Source: Neoceratodus forsteri (lineage: Eukaryota; Chordata; Ceratodontiformes; Ceratodontidae). Taken from it: 64,000 nt of DNA. The stretch lies in contig CM057456.1 of NCBI GenBank assembly GCA_016271365.2, positions 667,141,501 to 667,205,500 on the forward strand. Direction: 5' to 3'. Of this stretch, positions 43,300-53,922 are shown piece after piece. The notes under the pieces were generated by a model. It did no database searches. It worked only from the letters and a program-made list of their open reading frames with translations, and was not told the origin of the DNA. Numbering within the stretch: position 1 is the stretch's first letter; every line of letters begins with the position of its first letter. Both the position numbers and the translations under genes were made by a program.

Positions 43300-45365
43300 C
43301 ACGAGTTAAAAATAGTGATTAAGGAATAGCAACTGTGTTGTTAGTGAGTCTTTTTAAATGGTGACACAGACAAAATAGTGACTATATCAGGATCAGATTG
43401 TAAATAATAGTGCAATGCAATTCAGCAAATCCTTATCTTTGCAACCAATCAAAATGTATGTTTCCTGACCCAGTGTACCAACTGAATGTTGGATGTGACC
43501 ACCGCCAATGACTGAATTGAAGTGCCGGGTGATATGGCATATCAAAATAGCGACTATAACATCGAAAAAGAAAAACAATTATAACCGAATGAGCCAAATT
43601 AAAAGTAAAATATTTATTTCAATAATTAAAAGAAAAGCAATTAGCCGAATCATGTCAGGTGTAATGTAGGCAAAAAAAGGGAAGTCAGGCATCTTCACTA
43701 TGAACAATTCACAGAGCTCTGGCTGTACCTCACACTTGGAACTGGAAATTACATGCAAGTCCTCACAAGAACTCTTAGTGGCTTCTCGAATCATACTGTG
43801 TCACTATGCTTCCCATCCTCTCATTTGCATCCTTGTATTTGTGCTTACTGCCACAGGAAAGCGAACCAGATGCCAGCTGCTCCAACTTCAATTCAGTCAT
43901 TCTCTGCTCTTCTTGTAGGCACTGTATCAGTCTCCATACACTAGGATGACAAGCCCCCAAATGGCTATTAAAGCCACGATGCCACCCTTCAATGGCATTG
44001 TTCGTGCGTGCTAAACTTCTGGCTGTGGCATCATTACAGTTTCACTGATTCAGTTGGAAAGTAGCTCTGTGTCTACCAGATCTCCCCTTTGGTCTGCCTA
44101 TCCAAGTTGCCTCAAAGTAATCAATGACTGGTAACAACAGCTATTTATTAATTTGAAAGAATTCCCAGTCAGTTCATCAAAAACCATGGGAACATTGTTT
44201 GCAGGTACAAAAGCAAGGGCCAATGACATCTTCAAATGTAATGCAAAGTCTGGGTCTTCACAATACCTTTTGTACACTGTTTTTTTTTGTATATTTCTCC
44301 ATACTGATTGAACAAAATGAAAAACAATCCTCTTACTTCAGTCTCTGAGAAATATACAGCAAAAGCCTTCCATGCTGCTTTTTCAAAATCCATTATAGCA
44401 GTAGAAGGTTTTAGCCCAGGGGAGAGAGATTTTATTTGACTGAAAACCCTCAAATAGGTGGTAGATTTTCTACAGCACATCAAAACATATAATGCAGTAA
44501 CAACTGACCCTGATTTCAAACCATGAATTGTATACAACTGGTCAAAAATAGATGGGCAAGATTTGAAGGTCCCATCCAACATCCAGTCAGTACACTCGGT
44601 CAGGAAACACATATTTTGATTGGTTGCAAAGATAAGGAGTCTGTCTTGCTCCTTATCACTGTTGTACAACAGGAAAGGTTCGCCAGATATTGTTAGAGTG
44701 AACTCAAATGGTATTTCAAGATTGATTACAGAGCTAGGAGTTGCAGGATATCCTTGCTCCAACTGTCTGAGTCTTTGAACTGTTCTTTTTATCAATGGCA
44801 ACCCAGGTAAATGCCCTGCTACAGTGTCTGGTGCACTAGTGGTACACTGAACCACAACTTGAGATGTGCTCTCAACAGTACCACGTGCTCTCTCCCTAAC
44901 ACTGGTCATTACCTTCCTCACACCAATATCCCCTGCACCAGCTACATGATTGTGTTCCCTTATCTGCATGATTACCTCATTTTCCAAGGTGTGCAATCTA
45001 GCCAGGCAACTGAACTTGTGAGAGTCAGCACAACACTAATAAACTTTTCCTGCATTTTCTTTGTCCTTATGATATACGAAGCCCTTGTATAGAGCAAGGG
45101 GCTTGCCTTTCAGGCTGAGAATCAGTTTGATCTCCATCTCTGTGCTGTCGCAAGCTGCACCTGACCAACCCTGTACTTATCAGAATTCAATCAGCCATCA
45201 GCTGGCAACTCTACTGCATTCTGGGATTCTGGAGGAGAAGATTACTAGTCTCACGATTATTACATCGTTGCTATACAGGTATTAGCTACAAAATGTCTTT
45301 GCTATTTTGAATGTCACTATTTAATACTCTCTCAAATGACAGTCGCTATTTTATCAGCACTGAAC
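43300..45365 (-). mobile_element. MULE-type DNA transposon with FLYWCH zinc finger (boundaries approximate)
   Basis: A transposase pseudogene lies between inversely oriented short motifs. AAAATAGCGACT at 43544-43555, AAAATAGTGACT at 43372-43383 and AAAATAGTGATT at 43309-43320 on the left face the complements AGTCGCTATTTT at 45341-45352 and GTCACTATTT at 45313-45322 on the right. These may be subterminal repeats of a ~2-kb Mutator-like element. The exact ends and target duplication were not resolved. Confidence 0.65.
43775..45140 (-). pseudogene. MULE transposase with N-terminal FLYWCH domain
   Basis: Minus strand, N to C. The FLYWCH zinc finger, 45140 to about 44940, reads LKGKPLALYKGFVYHKD, then CCADSHKFSCLARLHT, ending REHNH; its signature Trp position is a TAG stop at 45036-45038. 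The MULE catalytic domain contains DWMLDGTFKSCPSIFDQLYT (about 44580-44525, catalytic Asp), HGLKSGSVVTALYVLMC and STAIMDFEKAAWKAF (second Asp). After a frame break near 44230 come LALAFVPANNVPMVFDELTG, YFEATWIGRPKGRSGRHRATF, then ARTNNAIEGWHRGFN (44020-43975) and HPSVWRLIQCLQEEQ. In Mutator-like elements this enzyme cuts the element ends in the nucleus. The order and spacing match that family closely; the stop and frameshift inactivate it. Confidence 0.88.
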
Positions 45366-45399
45366 CAGGGATTTTCCTTATTTTACTGTGGGAATGCAG

Positions 45400-46330
45400 T
45401 GTGTGGCACCCATCCCACCACAGATGCGTGACAAAATTATCAGCACAGCCATCTTATTACCCCAGCACATGCACCTGGTAGAGAAAATGTTCAAATCACT
45501 GCCAAAACATAATTCTGCACAATTGCAATGCCATTCTGCACTGCAAGTGCAAAAACACATTTTGGACAGGATTTGGAAAATGACAGTTATACTGTTCATG
45601 AGGTTGTGTGAAAAAATTGCTATGTTGACAATTTGGAGTCAAAATACTTAAAATTACCAAAGTTACGTACTTGCATAGAAAAAGTTCAAGGAATGCATGT
45701 AAATTGGGCATTTTTAGGAATTTTTCACCAGGTTTTCAACATGGGCTTTCTGTGACCCTGCCTCTTGAACACTGATACTGTCATTTCATTAATTAGTCTC
45801 AAAAGGTGATTTCGCACAATGACCGTGCCATTTTGTGCCACTGGTGCGAAAACACGTTTTGGGCAGTATGTGAGAAATGGCAGCTATACTGTTCAAGAAG
45901 TGCTATGAAAAAATGGCCATGTTGAAAATCTGGAGTCAAAATATTAAAAATTAGCAACGTTACACACATGCGTAGGAAAATTTCAAGGACAGCATGAAAT
46001 TCAGGTGTTTATTGATATTGCTGCACCAAATTTTCAACATTGGCTTTTTGGTACCCACCTCAAGAACACTGACGCTGTCATTTCATTATTTGTTACTGAA
46101 AGGTGAGTTCAAGCAGTGTCCATGAAATTACCTTACAGGTTTGATTAATAAAATGACAGTGACAGTGTTCATGAGGAGGGGTCCTAAAATACCCATGTTG
46201 AAAATTAGGTGCACAAATTCCTTAAAATGGCCAAGATATCAACATAAGTTATAAATGCCATTGACAGCCATTATACAGCACTTACCTTTATTCCTCAGTT
46301 TGTGGTTCGACTTTGAAAAGTGCAGACATG
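45400..46330 (-). repeat. ~290-bp satellite array, minus orientation
   Basis: CTATGTTGACAATTTGGAGTC (45620), CCATGTTGAAAATCTGGAGTC (45915) and CCATGTTGAAAATTAGGTGC (46193) mark three monomers. The edge module at 46270-46340 is the inverse of 3400-3480. A further GC-poor stretch (46340-46454) leads to the next satellite. Confidence 0.85.
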
Positions 46331-46454
46331 TCCCAGTCTACAGAAGATATTAGCAGACAACTCCTGGAGGTGCGTATAGGGTACAGAGTGTGTCTGGGGT
46401 GGTGGGTCCACAGTGAGAGGGTTGGGGTTGTGGAAGGGAGATGGTGGGAGATGA

Positions 46455-46828
46455 CGATCGATCTCCAACAGTCTCACCACAGTCACATCTCCCCAAAAGT
46501 CACAGAACTGACACCCCCTACCATCAGTCACAGCACTGATCCCCATTCCCCCATAGTAACAGCACTTGACACAGCACTGCAGCCTATCCTATCTGACAGC
46601 ACTGATCATCAATCCCCAACAGTCACAGAACTGCTCATCTATTCCCCAACTTGGCAGCCATAGCAATGACCATACAACCCTCAGAGTCACAGCGCTGATC
46701 CTCATTCCCCCACAGTAACAGCACTTTTCACATTACTGCACCCCATCCCATCTTACAGCACCGATCATCAATCCCCAACTGTCACACCACAGCCACCTCA
46801 CTCCCAAAAGTTACAGAACTGACACCTC
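46455..46828 (+). repeat. ~150-bp satellite, left part split off by the retrovirus
   Basis: Two to three monomers with the same words as the main array: ACAGTCACACCACAG, CACAGAACTGACACC, CAGTCACAGCACTGATCC, CCATAGTAACAGCAC, TCATCAATCCCCAACAG. It ends GACACCTC at 46828, directly before the LTR. Confidence 0.95.
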
Positions 46829-47536
46829 TGTTACAGGAGGTCCCTGCACCCTAATTGGTACCCTCAGAGGTACACCATAGACAGCTAGCACTTAAGTATA
46901 TGTTATACTGACATATAGGGCTAAGGGCATCTACTGTACAAGAGAAGATGTCAGGATATGAATACGTATTGTTGTAATACACTTTGCTTGCTAATACATA
47001 TATTCTACTATGTGTTTTCTGTGTAATTCTTACTTGTAAGATGCCTGGACATCTGTGTCCTTAGAGTAATTATAATATGTGGCATTGCCACCTTTTGGTG
47101 ATTTGTACCACTACACTGAGTTATGTAAGACTCTGTATAAGAACTCTTTTGTTCTCAAACTGATGACTTTACAGAATTGTATAATGTTATCTTGGACCAT
47201 GGAGCCACCTCTAATTTAGCCAATAGGGCTCATCTCTGTAACTAGAAATGTTTCTATGTTTTGGGAACCATAGTAATTATCATAGGTATATAATGTAATG
47301 CACAAGCCTTATACCTCAGAGATCTGAGGGACCCCAAGAGACACAGAGAAACCTCGAGGTGTATGGAACGCTTATCACTGGCTCCCGGTTCGTATTGGTA
47401 AGAACTGCTTAGGGCAACTGTGATTTATCCCTTTGGTGGTAATAAACTTGTTTATTACTCTAATGCAACATGTCTGTGATTACTTGCATTCCCAATATCG
47501 TCAAGAATCTGAAAGTGAGGTTTAGACCTCCTAACA
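46829..47536 (+). repeat. 5' LTR of endogenous retrovirus
   Basis: A 708-bp terminal repeat, TGTTAC...CTAACA, matching the 3' copy at 56363-57075. A TATATAA box (47287-47293) and an AATAAA polyadenylation signal (47441-47446) place U3, R and U5 in the usual order. The 5-bp flank ACCTC (46824-46828) pairs with ACCCC (57076-57080) on the other side, a target duplication with one change. Confidence 0.95.
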
Positions 47537-47539
47537 AAT

Positions 47540-47557
47540 TGGTGACCATGTGCAGGT
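47540..47557 (+). other. primer binding site, tRNA-Trp-like
   Basis: TGGTGACC, 3 bp after the LTR, matches the complement of the 3' end of tRNA-Trp, as used by avian leukosis-sarcoma viruses. The following bases (ATGTGCAGG) no longer match well, so the primer assignment rests on eight bases. Confidence 0.6.
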
Positions 47558-47571
47558 GATATTTGGTGTTT

Positions 47572-47577
47572 GTAAGT
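47572..47577 (+). promoter_or_regulatory. candidate major splice donor
   Basis: TTTGTAAGT in the leader before gag fits the donor consensus and would pair with the acceptor before env at 53907. Inferred from sequence only. Confidence 0.45.
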
Positions 47578-47854
47578 TTTCACTTGTTGCTTAAACTTTT
47601 CCCTTTCCCTCGGGGACAGTAGGTGTACACTCCCCTATCACCTCTCCCGTTTTAAAATCAGGTTGTAGTAACTTGCAAAGTCTGGCTGTCTTTTTGAGTG
47701 TGGTCAATGCCGTCTCGACCCACTCCATAGCAGTTTTGAATTGCAAGCCTACAACTTATTCAGTAGCCCGGCTGTGTATAAATTGCTTGTGCTGTGGATC
47801 GATACGCAGCACGGTGCACGTTTCACAGTTTGAAGTTTCGTTCCCTCCCACACA

Positions 47855-49788
47855 ATGGCCACCATATCAAATATCTGCGCAGAACTGAGACTCAATGTCT
47901 CAAACTTCCTTGACTCCCATGGAGGATGGGCTGACTTCACATGGGACACAAGTCAATCCGAAAACTCTATACTGGGGATTTCAACCCAATATACAGAGAC
48001 GACACAATCAGCCAATGAGCGTTACACTAAAGGGTTGTTGGTCGCGGCTCTCTACGCTGCTTTGGAAGCCTCCAAAGTAAGGTTTTGAATCCTTGACCTG
48101 CAGATTTCATCTCTTAAGCAACACATGGGTTTGCAGGAAACAGAATGTATTAGACTGCAGCAGAACTTGGAGTCTGAACTCCAAACTTTGCAAAATTAAA
48201 AGGATTCACTATTGCATCATTCAGCTCAAGCTGGAGAACAGGAACTGTGTATGTTGAAGCAGCAGTGTGAAAGTTTGAGACAGGATAAGAGTCAGGCAGT
48301 GCAAATGAATGATTTGCTGAGTGCTGTGAATGCTCAGTTGAGTGACGAAATGGGTGAACTGCAGAATGAGATAAACCAGGTACGTAATGATTTAGAAGTG
48401 TCTATTAAGGACAATCGTGAATTGAGTGCCGGATACAAAGGGTTGCAAAAGCAAAAGTAAGATGAGGTTGATATGGATGTTGCAAGTGTGAGTCACGATG
48501 AATGTAGAACTAAGATGGTGAAACTGCACCATCAGCAAGAGGTTCTGACTGGACATGTTAAGGCAATGGGGAGGCGTAGCCCCTGCCTTTCATTCTTCAT
48601 CAGAAGGGGACTTATCTGATGATGACGTTTCACAGTATGATGCCCAGTCACACCCTTACTATGGCCCAGAGACCCCACCCAGCCATCCACAACATGGCGG
48701 GTCCCCGACCCCAACTCCCCATGTCATACTTCGTCGACGTCGTGACGCTCATCATGGGAGATGCCAATATAGCGGCCCCCATGATTGGGGGAGAGCAGAC
48801 CCTAGCCTGGTCCTGACGGCACCTCCGGTAGCCATTATTAATGTGGAAGACAGGCAGGAGATGGAAAACATGACTGAAACTGCGATAGGCAATGTACCTA
48901 TTCCTGAGAGAAATAAATGTGCCATTAAAAACCCGGATTAGGCAGCTTCTGCAAGAGGTTGGCACTCAGGAAGGTATTGTCTGCACTGCGGATGAAGCTT
49001 CAGCTTGGGCTGCCCTGGATGGTGCTCGAGACAATCTACTTTTGCCTGATCAACTCAGTAATCCTCTACAAATGGCCTACTCTGTTCAGCAAATTGCTGA
49101 CAGCATCAGTCGGATGAATCCATCCGACAACCTCAGCTGCCACTTGGAAAAGGTGCATTCTAAATGCAAGATGCTTAGCCTCGCTGCAGAATATCAGGTC
49201 CAAATACTACGCCAGACCATCGATCCTGGTTTGTGGGCCAAACTCCCCGATGCTGTTCGTCCGGATGGGAACGCTACCTTTGACGAGGTTGCAGCTGAGC
49301 TCATTTCTGCTCACAGCCCAGATGTAGTAGGAATGATGCTCGCATATCCTGTGAAGCAGAATGCAAAGGAAAGTCCAGCGACTTACCACCAGAGACTCTG
49401 AATGGCCTACCGAGCAGGAAAGCACTTGGCACAAGAAGCTGCGGATGTAGATCTTATAGAATATAAGACCCTGTTCCTTAGGAATATGATTCCAGCAGTA
49501 AGAGAAAAGGTAGAGCCAACCACCTACCCCAATATGGATAGGTTTGCCGACATCCTTCGCAAAACCGAAAGAGTGTATCAACTCTATATCCGTGATCTGG
49601 GCTCCAGTTCCAAAAAGGTAGCTGCCGTGGACTCTGCTCCGGAGGCCACGACGCACTACACAGTGGAAGTGCAGGCCCAACGCCAACAGACCCAACACCA
49701 GCAAGCCCCTCCAACTGATAATCAACACCTCTAACAGGCCTATCAGCAACAACCACAACAGCAACAACAATGGGGTGAGAACCAGAAT
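47855..49788 (+). pseudogene. gag: retroviral gag (inactivated)
   Basis: The ATG at 47855 is in a good initiation context (ACAATGGCC), 318 bp after the LTR. The N-terminal part (about 78 codons) is followed by a coiled-coil stretch (48120-48460, ELCMLKQQCESLRQDK and LSDEMGELQNEINQVRND), a proline-rich segment (48640-48710, YYGPETPPSHPQHGG) and a capsid-like helical region (48940-49600). The C-terminus is Gln-rich and basic (QQQPQQQQQ, RKHKGRGK) with no CCHC zinc knuckle. Frame changes near 48550 and 48890 and stops at 48086, 48197, 48458, 49399 and 49732 break the gene. Gag forms the particle core. Family order and position make the assignment firm; subdomain limits are inferred. Confidence 0.85.
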
Positions 49789-50139
49789 TAGCATAAGAAC
49801 AGGAAGCATAAGGGTAGAGGTAAACCACAACAGCAGAAAATAGGCCCTTCATATAGGGAGATAGCTGAAGAGAATTGGAAATTCCGAGAGCTCCTGGGAC
49901 AAGTACATTCTGTGGTGGATGCTGTTCCTGCACAGGCCCTTGAAACAAGTACAATCGCCAACCCAGGCCCAACCGGCCATGGGGACACCGGTTGTACAGG
50001 CCATCAGGCCCATTCAGGCCTGAAGCCAGAAGATCCTCCATATATAGCATCAGTGCAACATGGTGAAGTGATTCACATGAGCCAGGCCCAACCTCTACAT
50101 GCTTCCGGCAGTGCAGATTGACAATTACAGGCCCCAGTC

Positions 50140-50532
50140 TGGATTGTAAACAAGCTAGTCTTGGATACAAATGGAAGGTCCTGCACCTCGGCCGAGGTTG
50201 GGGGCCGCCTAATAGTAGTTTTGTTAGATACAGGTGCAGCTATATCTGTGTTACATGATGAACACCCAGACACATCCGCTTGGTCCACTGGATGGAGGAC
50301 CAACATGTCAGGAGTTGATGGTACTAGGCTACCTGTGTACCATTCTCTACCCCTACCGGTAGAGCTAGGCCATCTAAAGGCCTCACACACTTTCCAACTG
50401 ATGGTACTACATGATCATCCTAGTATCATAGGGATTGACTTCCTTGCACCACACGGCTGTGTAGTGGACCTAGCTAACATGCTACTGATATATATTCAGG
50501 GTCAATATCATACCATTTTGTTTCCTGATTAA
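50140..50532 (+). pseudogene. pro: retroviral protease segment
   Basis: An aspartic protease that cleaves Gag and Pol. The active-site motif LLDTGAAISVL is intact (DTG codons 50227-50235) and a later flap and core block IIGIDFLAPHG (50430-50460) has the ILGxDFL pattern. The segment lies in the same frame as gag and reverse transcriptase, separated from each only by stop codons (50119-50121 and 50530-50532). Confidence 0.85.
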
Positions 50533-50589
50533 CATGTGGTGGCAACAATATCTGCCAATGACAAAGAGTATGACATCATAGATTTGTTC

Positions 50590-51411
50590 AAGAATCATGA
50601 ACTTTTCCCAAAGTCCCTCCCTATTTTGCAATGACGTATGCATGTGTTTGCAATCAACAAGCATGACTGTGGTAGAATGCACACTGTCATCGAAGTGCCA
50701 GGCCCAGCACATGAGAGGCAAAGGCAATATCCTTTCCCAACTGAGGCCTTGCCTTCCCTCAGAGATATTATCAAGTCACTCCTCAAGAAAGGAGTAATCA
50801 GAACTTGTGTTTCTACTGCCAATTCCCCAGTATGGCCTGTGAAGAAACCCACAGGCATCTGGACACTTACTATTGACTACAGGAAACTGAATCAGGTCAC
50901 CCCCAGTTGTTCTCTGACTGTGGCATCAGCACTAGATGTGCTACGACTTCTGACCCCTGATTTGAAATGGTTCGGTGCCCAGGACATCTCCAATGGTTTT
51001 TGGTCATTACCATTGGCCCTTAAGAGTCAATATAAGTTTGCCTTCACCTTTGAAGGAAGACAGTACACATGGACTTGCTTACAACAAGGATTCCATAACA
51101 GTCCATCCCTGTTCCATCTCCACATGATGGACACCCTCGAGAGTTTGTTTACTCCCCAATGTCTCTTGCAATATGTGGATGACCTGCTGCTGGCAACAGC
51201 CACACAGGAACAACATTTGGATCTCTTGGATGAACTACTGGCTCTCATTCAGAGAGCTGGCTTGAAATGTAACCCAGCAAAAGCACAATTATGTCAGAAA
51301 GAGGTACTCTTTCTGGGTCTAAAAATAACTTGCCAAGGTCAAAACCCTACCTGGAAGAAGGTACAGGGATTGCAAGACTTGCCATTACCCACTAGTGTGG
51401 CAACTCTTTGA
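50590..51411 (+). pseudogene. pol: retroviral reverse transcriptase (inactivated)
   Basis: Polymerase fingers and palm: FPTEALPSLRDIIKSLLKKG, NSPVWPVKKPTG, TIDYRKLNQVT, FGAQDISNGFWSLPL (first catalytic Asp), FTFEGRQYTWTCLQQGF and the active site LLQYVDDLLLAT (YVDD codons 51172-51183), then FLGLKIT. YVDD is the form found in gamma- and epsilon-type viruses. A stop at 51409-51411 ends this frame; the connection domain continues in other frames (51412-51850, FHLECTISDIAMSALLAQ, GTLRPIAYASQLLTPVEQ). Confidence 0.93.
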
Positions 51412-51854
51412 AGGTTTCTAGGTATGGTGAATTATTCGTGAGATTTTATTTTGTGATTTTGCTCAGAAAGTTACTCCTCTGTATGAGTTACTCAAAAAGG
51501 ATGTACCCTGGACTTGGGGCCCTATACACACCCAGGCTGTTACGTCACTGAAGCAGTCCTTGGCTTCCGCCCCAGCTGTGGTCAACCCCAATCCAGCACT
51601 ACCATTCCATCTGGAATGTACCATCTCTGACATTGCCATGTCAGCATTGCTGGCTCAGAAGGTGCATGGCACCTTGAGACCCATTGCATATGCCTCACAG
51701 CTCTTGACCCCAGTGGAACAGAAGTGCGGCCTTTGTGAAAGGAACCTTCTGACCACCTACTGGGCTGTCAAGCACTTCCTGAATATCATTGGGTACTCAC
51801 CACTGATCGTCAACACCAACTACACCCCAATCACCTTTTCTGCTCTCAGATAGA

Positions 51855-52515
51855 GTGAAGGATGGTTCAGTCTCTAACACCAGACTGACACACTGGTCAC
51901 TTCTTCTTCAGGACAGAGACATACAGATACAACCGACTAAAGTTCCATCTATGCTAGCTCATGTCCTCCTTTTCCAGGGAGAACCCCATGACTGTACACT
52001 ACAGTCACTTGATCTTCCAGATCCAGGTCCTTTCCTCCCTGCCATGTCGCAAATACTTGACAACACTTCTTTGTGCCGTGTCTTTACTGATGGTTCAGCA
52101 TCCTACTATCAGGGAGAACAAATTGCAGGGATGGGCATTTTAATGATCTACCCTTATGGGAACACTGTCAAAATATCTAAGCGCTGTAGCGTAGCATCAT
52201 CACAATATGCCAAGATGGCAGCAGTGGCCTGTGCCCTCGAGTTCATCTAGCATGGAACCGAGGATACCATCATCTTTACAGACTCTAACTGGGTTTGTTA
52301 TTCTCTTACAGAATTTCTTCCCTTCTGGCAGAAGAACTCCTTCCTCTCCTCTGATGGCAGCTCATTGAAATACAAGGAATTGGTAATATACATACATTCG
52401 CTGGCACAAAAATTTGCACACAAACTCTATGTACACAAAGTCAAAGCCCACTCTCTCCATGATCCTTATCATGCCTTCAATGACACGGCAGACACACTTG
52501 CTAAGGAAGGGGCCT
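51855..52515 (+). pseudogene. pol: retroviral RNase H segment
   Basis: RNase H degrades the RNA strand during reverse transcription. The blocks are VFTDGSASYY (first Asp), SSQYAKMAAVACALEF, IIFTDSNWVCYSL (Asp) and NDTADTLAKEGA (Asp). The second metal-binding position, normally Glu in the AE(L/M) block, reads Lys (codon 52212-52214). A TAG at 52248-52250 also interrupts the frame. Confidence 0.88.
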
Positions 52516-52532
52516 GAGGGGGGGACATCTGG

Positions 52533-53843
52533 ATGATGGACCATCTAGAGGCTAATGCAGCTGTACACATTGCAGCACTCAGGATGAAACCTGAACCTTT
52601 TTTCCCCTTGGACCTCTCCATGGCCCAGCATTTTGACACTGAACTTAAAAAGGTGTGCAGATTCCTTGACAAAGGTACTGAAGAGAAACTTCCCACACAT
52701 CACCCCTATTGGAGGCATGAAGGTAAGTTATGCTTGTCACCAGATGACTCCACCACCAAGTTGTGGGTGGTCCCCAGACATTTAAGATCTGAATTTTTGC
52801 ACCAAGTGCATGACACCACCACAGGTGGACACCAGGGAGCAGAAAATACCCTCCAGCGACTCAAGACCACTGCCTGATGGCCTGGCATCACCAAAGGTGT
52901 TAAACAATACATAGACAACTGTCTCGTTTGTGCACAAAACAACCCCATCCCTACCAAATGAAATGCCAAACTCTTACCACAATGACATTCTGGCCCTTGG
53001 CATGCCATACAGATTTATTTCATTGGCCCTTTGACCAACACCAGCAGAAATAACAAATATGCTCTTGTGGTAACTGATCTCTTCCCTAAGTGGGTAGAAG
53101 CTTTCCCCACTAAGACATGTACGGCCAAAACTACTGCCAAAATCCTGGTGGAACAGATTTTCTTCAGGTGGGGTCCACCCCTCAAGGTAGACTCTGACAA
53201 AGGAACCAGTTTTACAGGTGAGTTGATGAAAGAATCCCTTGAACTCCTTGGAGTTCAGCAGAAGTTCCACTTACCTTACCACCCTCAATCCTCAGGTCAA
53301 ATAGAGACAGTCAACAGATGGATTAAGCAAATGCTTTCCAAATTCATTGAGGACAATCCCAAAACTTGGGATTCCCTATTACCGTTACTCCTTATGGCAA
53401 TTAGGGGTACACCTTCAGCCACCACCCAGCTTACACCCTTTGAGGTGATGACTGACAGACAAATGAGATTACCTGAACATCTGTTATTTGACCTGCACAC
53501 TTCCACTGCAGACCATGTGTCTGTGGACCAATACGTGGAAAAACTAAGACAAGACCTCATACACATACACTTGTATGCTGCCAACTGCATGGGCAAGGCC
53601 CAGCAACAATCCATGATACAGTTTGACAAACACGCACAAGAAGTGGATTAGCAAGTTGGAGATCAGGTAATGGTACTTTGATTTGCACATCCCACCCACT
53701 CCTTCTCCAATAAGTGGGAAGGCCCATACCCCATTGTCAACAAGCTCAGTCCAGCAGTCTATCAAGTTAGACTCCTCCATAACAACAAGTTGACTGACAA
53801 ATGGTTACATGCAAACCAGCTGAAACTGTATAAAGAAGCTTAA
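52533..53843 (+). pseudogene. pol: retroviral integrase (inactivated)
   Basis: Integrase joins viral DNA to host DNA. The HHCC zinc-binding module is visible (VHDTTTGGHQGAENT, then CLVCAQNN at 52920). The catalytic core starts at WHAIQIYFIGPL, where the first catalytic Asp is Tyr (codon 53016-53018), and continues ALVVTDLFPKWVEAFP, VDSDKGTSFTG (second Asp) and PQSSGQIETVNRWIK (Glu). The C-terminal domain includes KWEGPYPIVNKLSPAVYQV. Stops at 52875, 53649 and 53680 and the lost Asp make it inactive. It ends at TAA 53841-53843. Confidence 0.92.
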
Positions 53844-53906
53844 ATTACTTTTCCTCACCCCATTGGGCGGAATAGTACTAACACACTAATCTTTGATCTT
53901 CCTTTT

Positions 53907-53909
53907 CAG
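53907..53909 (+). promoter_or_regulatory. candidate env splice acceptor
   Basis: TGATCTTCCTTTTCAG, a pyrimidine tract ending in CAG, lies between the pol stop (53841) and the env signal peptide, where a subgenomic env acceptor is expected. Confidence 0.45.
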
Positions 53910-53922
53910 ATACACTGACAAG

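Noticed and set aside
43579..43794. 71-codon minus-strand frame with a hydrophobic end
   Set aside because: It lies just after the transposase C-terminus in AT-rich terminal DNA; the hydrophobic stretch comes from T-rich codons.
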